DNA from: a virus
Direction: 5' to 3' (one strand)
Length of the DNA stretch: 60,064 bases
IMG/VR virus record: IMGVR_UViG_3300043449_001984
Coordinates: 1 to 60,064 of that record
Shown here: piece after piece, positions 53,618 to 60,064 of the stretch
How the letters are laid out: the number at the start of each line of letters is the position of its first letter
How positions within the stretch are numbered: position 1 is the stretch's first letter
The notes under the pieces: generated by a model
The model's input: only the letters and a program-made list of their open reading frames with translations
Told to the model about the DNA's origin: nothing
Database searches by the model: none
Position numbers and translations under genes: made by a program

Positions 53618-54414
53618 TACAACTCTCCAATATATTGAGCAACTGCAGGCAGATTCCCGCTAAACATATATGAACCAATATGAATTAATCTCATCCAAGG
53701 ACATAGCCACGAATCAATACCAATTTCTCTGCATTTTTGCGTAAAGAAATAATCTTCCGACAAATACCGTTTACTAACCGGATCAATGATACAATCAAAA
53801 AATGCACATATTTCCCTTTCTCCACCGAAATTAGCTTGTCCTACGTGATCTGGGCGGTACATATTTTCAGGATAAGATTTTTCAAACTTTTCAAAAACTT
53901 CGCGCTTAATTAACATAAAACCTGTACCCAAATCCATAACACGCAAAGGTTCTGTGATACTAAATTTAGAAGTACCTGCAACTGGATTAAATACCATCGA
54001 GCCAGTTAATTTTTCAAAATCTGAAGCTGGAATTTCTGGATTCTTTTGTAACGCTTTGTGGAGTTGATTCCATTCAATACTTTTCTTTGGATAAGGTCCG
54101 CCAATAATTTCCTTATCGAGAGCTAGTAAAGCAATAACATCGTGTGGATTGAATGCAATATCAGCATCAATAAACAATAGATGAGTACAATCTGATCGAT
54201 GATAAAATTCATCAACCAAATAATTTCTTGCTCGTTGAATCAAACTTTCATTAAAAATAAACGAAAACTTTATTTCAACACCATACTGCGCCATAACACC
54301 TTGTAGGTCTAAACAAGACTTCATAAACATTCCTGTGCACTGACCACCATACATCGGTGTAGCTACAAAAAGTTTTTTAGTTTTCAATTCTTCTGGACTA
54401 ATTTGTATTTTCAT
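53617..54414 (-). CDS. GT-A glycosyltransferase-like phage protein
   Basis: 265 aa. KKLFVATPMYGGQCTGMFMKSCLDL, NESLIQRARNYLVDEFYHRSDCTHLLFIDADIAF (D-x-D), EIIGGPYPKKSIEWNQL, MDLGTGFMLIKREVF and SEDYFFTQKCREIGID. A GT-A family frequent in marine T4-like phages. May glycosylate DNA bases or proteins; unknown. Confidence 0.8.
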   Translation of the reverse strand: MKIQISPEELKTKKLFVATPMYGGQCTGMFMKSCLDLQGVMAQYGVEIKFSFIFNESLIQRARNYLVDEFYHRSDCTHLLFIDADIAFNPHDVIALLALDKEIIGGPYPKKSIEWNQLHKALQKNPEIPASDFEKLTGSMVFNPVAGTSKFSITEPLRVMDLGTGFMLIKREVFEKFEKSYPENMYRPDHVGQANFGGEREICAFFDCIIDPVSKRYLSEDYFFTQKCREIGIDSWLCPWMRLIHIGSYMFSGNLPAVAQYIGEL

Positions 54415-54423
54415 TATTCACCT

Positions 54424-55743
54424 TCATAATTTTTCACCCTTTTCAAAACCCCTTAAACGCATAAATACTGGAAACCTTAACGAATATCCTCCGTTTTGAT
54501 TTTGTGTAATTACATCACATTTAACTTCAGCAATTTTACCAATTACACCATATTTATTTGACCAAAACAGTTCTCTTTGTTCATCCGTAAACCCGGAACC
54601 AACATTAACTTCAATTTCCTTACCATCTTCAATTCCTCTACAAACAATTGCCCCAAGTTTGCCTACATATTTATCATCCCCTTCAATAAGATCAACAACC
54701 TCTAAATCAAAAGTTAATACAGGCTTTAATTTAAGCCAGGACGAAGAACGTTTGCATTCATAAGGAGCCATAGGATCCTTAATCATAACACCTTCTTTTC
54801 CGGATTCAATACATTGTTTGTTGAAAATATTAAATTCTAGTTTACCTTGTTCTGTATCCAAATCAACATATTTATTAGTCAATACTTTAATATTATCAAG
54901 ATCATCTACAAATAAATCTTCTAAATCAGTCGTTCTAATCGTTTGTGGAACATCTGAATATCCAGCTTTAAATTCTTCTAGAGTAAGTAAATCAAAAAGA
55001 TACAAAACTGAATCATTTGTTTGTACATCTTCTTTTCTGTACAATTGAGTCATTAATGCTTGAAACGACGAAGACATAACTTCGCCATCCAATACAATCG
55101 GCTTCTTCAACTTTAGAGCTATATTGGAAAGTTGATTCTTAATTTCGGTAAAGTTAGGTAATTCTTTACCGTTTCTGGAAAATTGATCAACTTTTCCGTC
55201 AGGATATAAAATACTTAATACTCTCGTTCCATCAAGTTTTTCCGACAACATTTTTCTGCCTGTCATCTTCTCCGAATAATTTCTAGAATCTTGAGCTAAT
55301 TGGCAAGAAAAAGTTGGAATCTCAAATTGTTTCTTTTTAGATTTCTTTGAACAATTATTAATCGTCTTTTCATTGACACCACATTTTAAATCTTTTACTA
55401 GAATCCTACGATACCAATTATTCCAAGTATGATTAGAAGTTTTGTTACAAATTTCAAGCAGTAAATCTTTAGCTGCATTTCCAGTAACACTTCTTTTGAT
55501 AAGATCTTCAAGAATTTTATTGAATTCCGAAAAAGGCACTAAATCTACATTTGATTCCTCTTTTTCATTATATGGAACGGTTTTTTCACTAACACCAAAA
55601 GTTATTAATTTATCACAAGCATAACGAATACCATCAAAAAACTCTTCATTGTTCAATTCCATTTCACGAATAATAACAGATTCTTTAAATAGTCTACTAT
55701 TATTCGATTCCAATTCAACAATAATGTCAGCTGGTTTTTTCAT
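54424..55743 (-). CDS. 30: ATP-dependent DNA ligase (T4 gp30)
   Basis: 439 aa. SEK169-LDGTR, where the Lys at residue 169 is the adenylation site (motif I K-x-D-G), FSRNGKELPNF (III region), KPIVLDGEVM, EGVMIKDP (IV) and SSWLKLKP (V). N-terminal DNA-binding domain ends LLLEICNKTSNHTW...KCGVNEKTI. Overlaps the deformylase by ATGA. Confidence 0.95.
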   Translation of the reverse strand: MKKPADIIVELESNNSRLFKESVIIREMELNNEEFFDGIRYACDKLITFGVSEKTVPYNEKEESNVDLVPFSEFNKILEDLIKRSVTGNAAKDLLLEICNKTSNHTWNNWYRRILVKDLKCGVNEKTINNCSKKSKKKQFEIPTFSCQLAQDSRNYSEKMTGRKMLSEKLDGTRVLSILYPDGKVDQFSRNGKELPNFTEIKNQLSNIALKLKKPIVLDGEVMSSSFQALMTQLYRKEDVQTNDSVLYLFDLLTLEEFKAGYSDVPQTIRTTDLEDLFVDDLDNIKVLTNKYVDLDTEQGKLEFNIFNKQCIESGKEGVMIKDPMAPYECKRSSSWLKLKPVLTFDLEVVDLIEGDDKYVGKLGAIVCRGIEDGKEIEVNVGSGFTDEQRELFWSNKYGVIGKIAEVKCDVITQNQNGGYSLRFPVFMRLRGFEKGEKL

Positions 55744-56336
55744 ACAGTTTTATTATTCCTCACAAGTTCTCTTGCAAATTGTTTCATTTGTTTTTCTCTA
55801 CGCTTTAAACCCATCTTTAAAGATAAAGGTTTTGCAACTTTATTGAATGTTATACCATTTAAATGATCCATTTCGTGTAAAAATATTCTAGCAGAAATCC
55901 CAGAAAAAACACGATTTATTCTTTCTCCTAAGTCATTTTGATATTCAACTTCTATTTCCTTTGACCTAGAAACTGCTAAAGTTAAAAATGGAAAAGAAAG
56001 ACAACCTTCCTCCATATGAAGGATTTCTGTAGACGAAGAAATAACTTTTGGATTAAACGCAGTTATATAATCTCCCTCTGCCCCCATTACAAATACTCTA
56101 TGCTCCAGACCACATTGAGGTGCAGCTAATCCGAACGCTCGATGCAATTTTAAAGTCTCTGTTAATCTTCCAGATAACTCAGTTGCGTCAATTGTTCCAT
56201 CAAAAACAAATTCGTCTATGTATTCACATAGAATGGGATCATCTTCTGAAACCAATTTATAAGGTTCATAAGATATCTTAATTTTCGTTGCGGTCTTAGC
56301 AGCAACTTCAGTGTCTATAGTAATTAGTTCATTCAT
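55740..56336 (-). CDS. def: Peptide deformylase
   Basis: 198 aa. AFGLAAPQ (motif 1), EEGCLSFP with metal ligand Cys112 (motif 2), HEMDH at 154-158 (motif 3). N-terminal extension of about 35 residues. Removes N-formyl groups of nascent proteins; phage forms are proposed to speed processing of photosystem or virion proteins. TATAAT lies 6 nt before ATG 56336, so the mRNA may be leaderless. Confidence 0.93.
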   Translation of the reverse strand: MNELITIDTEVAAKTATKIKISYEPYKLVSEDDPILCEYIDEFVFDGTIDATELSGRLTETLKLHRAFGLAAPQCGLEHRVFVMGAEGDYITAFNPKVISSSTEILHMEEGCLSFPFLTLAVSRSKEIEVEYQNDLGERINRVFSGISARIFLHEMDHLNGITFNKVAKPLSLKMGLKRREKQMKQFARELVRNNKTV

Positions 56337-56342
56337 AAAATT

Positions 56343-56370
56343 ATTATACCTGTTTTCGTTTTTTTGTAAA
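56343..56370 (-). promoter_or_regulatory. Early promoter, leaderless start
   Basis: TTTACA (56365-56370), 16-nt spacer, TATAAT (56343-56348), then 6 nt to ATG 56336 of the deformylase gene. Confidence 0.65.
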
Positions 56371-56373
56371 GCA

Positions 56374-58095
56374 TTAAATTTGCATCATCCTCGTAAAGTC
56401 TTTCTTCTTTTCAAATTTCAAAGTTCTATCAAATTTATCACCAATCTGATCCCCTCGATGAGAGATCACGATGATATTTGTATTATGATCTAAATTATCA
56501 ATTAAGTCAAAAAATTGTTCAGCACCTTCCAAATCAAGTGAACCATCAAGAATTTCATCCATAATTAACAAATTTGTATTTACTGAATTTTTCATTTTAG
56601 CAATTTGTCTAAATGTAAAAAGAATTGCTAAATCAATTCTCAACTTTTCTCCTTCAGAAAAATTCTCATACCTAAATTCGTCTCTATAACGACTTTTAAT
56701 TATTTCTTCAAAATTTTCATTAATATTAAAATTTACAAAAAAGTTTAGTTGTGATAAATATGCATTAATTAATTTATTCATCACTGGTAAATATTGTTTA
56801 ATGATTCTTGTTTTAATGCCACCATCTTTCAACAATACTGCAGAAAAATCGTAGTATTTTTTTGATTGTTGTAACTCTTCTTGTTCAACTGTAAACCTAT
56901 TCAATTCTTCCATCAATAAATTCAATCTACCATTATTATCCTCAATATTATCAAACGTATCAGATATTTCAGATAAATTATTTAATTCTTTTTGTACAAA
57001 TTTTTGAATTGCTGATATTGAAGCATTTATTCTCACAATTTCAGATTGATGTTCTTGAATATGTTCATTAATACCAATAATCTCATTTAATCTTAAATCC
57101 AACTTAACCATTTCTTCATTAAGTTTTACTAATCCATCAGAAAATTCATTTTGTTTTTTTGAATTAATTTCTATTTGAGATTGTTTAAATTCTTCATTAA
57201 TCTGTTGTCTACAAGTTGGACAACTATCATTAGATTGAAAAAAATCGGAATCTTTTTTTAATCTATTTAAATTGGTTTCCAATTTAGATTCAATTGAAAC
57301 CATTTTATTTTTCTTTGATTCTAACGACAGTTTATCCTTAACTTTAATTTGAAGAACTTCTATATGTTTTTGTATTAAATAAACGTCTTTTTGCAAATTT
57401 TCAATTTGTTGATTGGATTTTTCTATTTCCAATTGTTTTTGTTTTATTTGGTCTTGTGTACTTTTCTTATGTTCCTTAATATTTTGTTTTTGTAAATTAA
57501 TTTTTTCATTAGTTAGTTCAATATTGTATGTCAATTTTAAATTTTCTTCTTTTAATTTTGATATTTTATCTTTGACTAAAAGATTCATCGTTGAGAAAAT
57601 TTGAATATCCAATAATTCTTCAATAATACCTCTTCTGTCTGAAGCCGGCATACTCATAAATGGTGTATATCTAGCAGAACCTAAAATAACAACATTTATA
57701 AAAGATTTATAATTAACTTTTAAAATGTATTTTTCAAGATATTCTTGATAATCTTTACTTTTAGCGTCTTGATTTACAAGAACTCCATTACAATATATTT
57801 CAAATACATTTGGTTTAATTCCTCGAACAACTTTATATTGCCGACTACCAATATTAAATTCTATTTCAACTAATAAACCTGATTTATTTTTTGAGTTTAC
57901 AATTCCAGGTTTTGTCGTTTTACGAAACGGTTTCCCATAAAGAGCAAAAACAATAGAATCTAAAATACAAGAACTTTTAGATGCTCCATTTTTACCAATA
58001 ACAAGAGTCTTTTTATGAGTATTGAGGTCAATCTCGATTGGAGTATTTCCAACCGAGAAAAAATTACGCATTTTTACTTTTTGAAAGATTATCAT
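56374..58095 (-). CDS. 46: Recombination endonuclease ATPase subunit (T4 gp46)
   Basis: 573 aa. SbcC/Rad50 family: Walker A GKNGASKSS at 34-42 (with Ser where Gly normally precedes Lys), two long coiled coils around the zinc hook C292-PTC295, signature NFSEGEKLRIDLA and Walker B NLLIMDEILDG. Partner of gp47. Overlaps its start by ATGA. Confidence 0.95.
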   Translation of the reverse strand: MIIFQKVKMRNFFSVGNTPIEIDLNTHKKTLVIGKNGASKSSCILDSIVFALYGKPFRKTTKPGIVNSKNKSGLLVEIEFNIGSRQYKVVRGIKPNVFEIYCNGVLVNQDAKSKDYQEYLEKYILKVNYKSFINVVILGSARYTPFMSMPASDRRGIIEELLDIQIFSTMNLLVKDKISKLKEENLKLTYNIELTNEKINLQKQNIKEHKKSTQDQIKQKQLEIEKSNQQIENLQKDVYLIQKHIEVLQIKVKDKLSLESKKNKMVSIESKLETNLNRLKKDSDFFQSNDSCPTCRQQINEEFKQSQIEINSKKQNEFSDGLVKLNEEMVKLDLRLNEIIGINEHIQEHQSEIVRINASISAIQKFVQKELNNLSEISDTFDNIEDNNGRLNLLMEELNRFTVEQEELQQSKKYYDFSAVLLKDGGIKTRIIKQYLPVMNKLINAYLSQLNFFVNFNINENFEEIIKSRYRDEFRYENFSEGEKLRIDLAILFTFRQIAKMKNSVNTNLLIMDEILDGSLDLEGAEQFFDLIDNLDHNTNIIVISHRGDQIGDKFDRTLKFEKKKDFTRMMQI

Positions 58096-59174
58096 ACTGA
58101 GTCTAGATTAACTGCTTCATTATATAAGTTGTTTAGAATACCTTTCAATTTATTTGAATCCAAATCTTTTGCTTTTATATTGTCAACATATTTGGATAAA
58201 ATTGTTAGAGTATCTTCAGTTTCATCCACATCATTAATTTCTTCGCTCAAAATTTCAGACATATCTTCAATAATTACCAAATCAATTGGATTAATCTTAT
58301 AAATTGCATCAATAAAAAGATCAAAGAGATATGGATTTTCTTTATTCTTGACTATAACTTTTATATAGCTTCCGTGGTACTCTTCTAATTTTGAATTTTC
58401 CAATTGATCTTTTATCACTTCTTCAGAAATAAGATCATCGTAATATATTTTATTAAACATATTATATGGATTTTGGATAAATTCCAATTCTCTAGTTTCA
58501 AGATCAAAAATATGAAATCCTTTTGGATCAGAATTATCGTGCCAAGTTAATTCATAAGGTGTTCCGAGATAATAGATATTACCGCGATTTGATCGGTGGT
58601 GGTAATGTCCGGTGAAGACGAATTCAAATTTATCAAATATTGAAGGTTCCATTCCTTCGTCAGAAACGATGCCTTTATGCATAGCAAAATCTCTGAGTTC
58701 TAGATGACCAAAACAAATATCTGATTTGCTAGAATTTATTTCGTTAATAACGTCATCATAATTTTCTTTACAAATCCAAGGAACAAAAGTCATATCTAAC
58801 GAACTATTACTGATAGAAGTAGTAGTCGGTTGTTCAATAATTTTTATTTTTTTATATTCTCCTAACAATAATTTTGGAGAATTTACTGAAATTGTATCTT
58901 TAAAAAACGAATCGTGATTTCCAACTAAAGTTATTAACTCGATGTCAAACTCTTCAAACTTATCAAAAAAATATTTTTTACATTCCGATAATCCCTGAAG
59001 ATGTGTCGTTTTTCTATTATCAAATATATCACCTAATTGTACAACAGTCTTTATATTGTTGTTTACAAGATGCGGAAAAAATACGGTTTCATAAAATTTT
59101 TCAAAATAAGAATTAAACGATTTACTTCCATTACGAACTAAAAAATGTGCGTCACCTAATATCGCTATTTTCAT
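58092..59174 (-). CDS. 47: Recombination nuclease subunit (T4 gp47)
   Basis: 360 aa. Mre11/SbcD phosphoesterase: GDAHF, VVQLGDIFDNRKTTH, LVGNHDSF, GHLELR and FTGHYHHRS. The metal motifs are all present. Forms the end-processing complex with gp46. Confidence 0.95.
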   Translation of the reverse strand: MKIAILGDAHFLVRNGSKSFNSYFEKFYETVFFPHLVNNNIKTVVQLGDIFDNRKTTHLQGLSECKKYFFDKFEEFDIELITLVGNHDSFFKDTISVNSPKLLLGEYKKIKIIEQPTTTSISNSSLDMTFVPWICKENYDDVINEINSSKSDICFGHLELRDFAMHKGIVSDEGMEPSIFDKFEFVFTGHYHHRSNRGNIYYLGTPYELTWHDNSDPKGFHIFDLETRELEFIQNPYNMFNKIYYDDLISEEVIKDQLENSKLEEYHGSYIKVIVKNKENPYLFDLFIDAIYKINPIDLVIIEDMSEILSEEINDVDETEDTLTILSKYVDNIKAKDLDSNKLKGILNNLYNEAVNLDSV

Positions 59175-59176
59175 AT

Positions 59177-60064
59177 TTACTTTAATATATGTTTAATATC
59201 TTTTACATCTAAAGTTTCCTTTTCAACTAATAATTTGGAAATCTCCAGAACTTCATTCCAATGAGTCTTTAAAATTTTTCTAGATCTTTCATAATTAACT
59301 TTAATTATCTTTTCTATTTCAATTTCAACTTTCGAATTTAATTCGTCTAATCCTGATTTTAATCTAGATTGACCAGTAAATCCATCTCTTTCAACATATT
59401 TTATTGGAGCAAGATTCTTACACATTCCCCACTCAGTTACCATTTTAGTTGCAATTTCTGTTGCTCTATCAATATCAGAACTTGCCCCTGTGGTTATCTT
59501 TTCCCTGCCAACAAACAATTCTTCAGCTACTCTTCCACCAAATAAAGTTGCAATTTGGCTTTCAAGTTTAGTCTTAGAAACCGAAACTGTATCTTTTTCT
59601 GGAACAAATATAGTAACTCCTAAAGCTCTTCCTCGCGGGATGATACTCATTTTATAGGCTGGATCGTGATCCTCGGAATAATATGCCGTTAAAAAGTGTC
59701 CGACTTCGTGAACTGCTGTCAACATTTTTTCTTCATCATTCATCAAAGAATTACTTCTTTCAGATCCCATCAAAATTTTATCAAGAGATTTTTCAAAATG
59801 TTCGCTATACACTTCTTCATAATTTTCTCTTGATGCAAAAATAGCAGCTTCATTTACCAAATTAGCCAAAGAAGCTCCAGAAAATCCAGGAGTTCTTTTT
59901 GCAATATTAATCAGATCAACACTTTCATTCAGAGGAACTTTTTTTGTATGTACTTTTAAAATTTCTTCCCTACCTTTTAGATCTGGTAATCCAACAGAAA
60001 TTTCCCTATCAAACCTTCCAGGTCTTAATAATGCCGCATCTAGAAGATCAGCTCTATTAGTTGC
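59177..60064 (-). CDS. ftsH: FtsH-type AAA+ protease, 5' end outside window
   Basis: The frame stays open to the right edge. Visible part: AAA+ second region of homology [52 protein letters not shown], then the M41 zinc site H-E-V-G-H with [24 protein letters not shown] and [12 protein letters not shown]...TGASSDI. In bacteria FtsH is a membrane-bound ATP-dependent protease. The membrane part and Walker A are beyond the edge. Stop is 2 nt from the gp47 start, so it belongs to the same operon. Confidence 0.93.
   Translation of the reverse strand, partial: ATNRADLLDAALLRPGRFDREISVGLPDLKGREEILKVHTKKVPLNESVDLINIAKRTPGFSGASLANLVNEAAIFASRENYEEVYSEHFEKSLDKILMGSERSNSLMNDEEKMLTAVHEVGHFLTAYYSEDHDPAYKMSIIPRGRALGVTIFVPEKDTVSVSKTKLESQIATLFGGRVAEELFVGREKITTGASSDIDRATEIATKMVTEWGMCKNLAPIKYVERDGFTGQSRLKSGLDELNSKVEIEIEKIIKVNYERSRKILKTHWNEVLEISKLLVEKETLDVKDIKHILK

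Noticed and set aside
1-60064. CRISPR array, insertion sequence or prophage attachment site
   Set aside because: No regularly spaced repeats, no transposase and no integrase seen. The repeated TTGG spacers in the array are simply encoded CCA ends of adjacent tRNAs.

Overview
The window looks like part of the genome of a T4-superfamily myovirus (Tevenvirinae-like or marine 'T4-like' type). It is AT-rich, every gene I accept lies on the minus strand, and ORFs are packed with ATGA/TAATG overlaps. It carries the T4 replication and recombination set: DNA polymerase gp43, clamp gp45, clamp loader gp44/gp62, RegA, helicase gp41, primase gp61, UvsX, gp46/gp47, RNase H and ligase gp30. It also has marine-phage accessories: ThyX, MazG, Hsp20, peptide deformylase, 2OG-Fe(II) oxygenase and a GroES/gp31-like co-chaperonin. 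The host cannot be read from the sequence. A sigma70-like early promoter set and an rrn-type boxA suggest a Gram-negative bacterium.

Layout. 1-1.5 kb: small early genes. 1.5-9.3 kb: an array of 27 tRNA genes or tRNA-derived genes, nearly all with encoded CCA and with anticodons for all 20 amino acids. The array is mixed with structured non-tRNA RNAs, two homing endonucleases, an Mrp-type ATPase, a methyltransferase and small late genes. The leading promoter is followed by a boxB-boxA antitermination-like leader at 9242-9269. One tRNA, Leu(UAA), carries a 207-nt group I intron between U34 and A35, with an HNH endonuclease gene immediately upstream of it. 9.4-14.9 kb: terminator, possible small late RNA, gp31-like co-chaperonin, a capsid-targeted protein, RNase H and small conserved genes. 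14.9-22.1 kb: nucleotide metabolism (NrdB, NrdA, MazG, ThyX) and primase. NrdA is encoded as two genes whose ends are the halves of a split intein, with an HNH endonuclease gene between them. 22.2-32.5 kb: lysis and virion genes, and a kinase, nucleotidyltransferase and ligase-like trio. 32.6-41.0 kb: glycan biosynthesis cassette. 41.0-60 kb: deaminases, helicase, UvsX, polymerase, RegA, clamp loader, clamp, ligase, deformylase, gp46/47, and an FtsH-type protease that runs off the right edge.

Regulation visible in the sequence. Early-type promoters (TTTACT or TTGACT, 16-17 nt, then TAnnAT) precede the tRNA blocks, primase, a deaminase, the deformylase and a small gene before Hsp20. Late-type NATAAATA boxes precede virion and capsid-targeted genes and the HNH gene inside the split intein. 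At least seven proteins share an N-terminus like the T4 capsid targeting sequence (MK/L-x-F-x-x-F-I-x-E), which implies several proteins packaged in the head and injected. One of these resembles polyvalent ADP-ribosyltransferase domains, one is a two-domain nucleotidyltransferase, and one carries a ligase-type KxDG motif.

The strongest leads are the fractured nrdA/split intein, the tRNA-Leu intron with its HNH neighbour, the boxA-led tRNA operon, the tRNAs whose body and anticodon disagree, and the capsid-targeted effectors.
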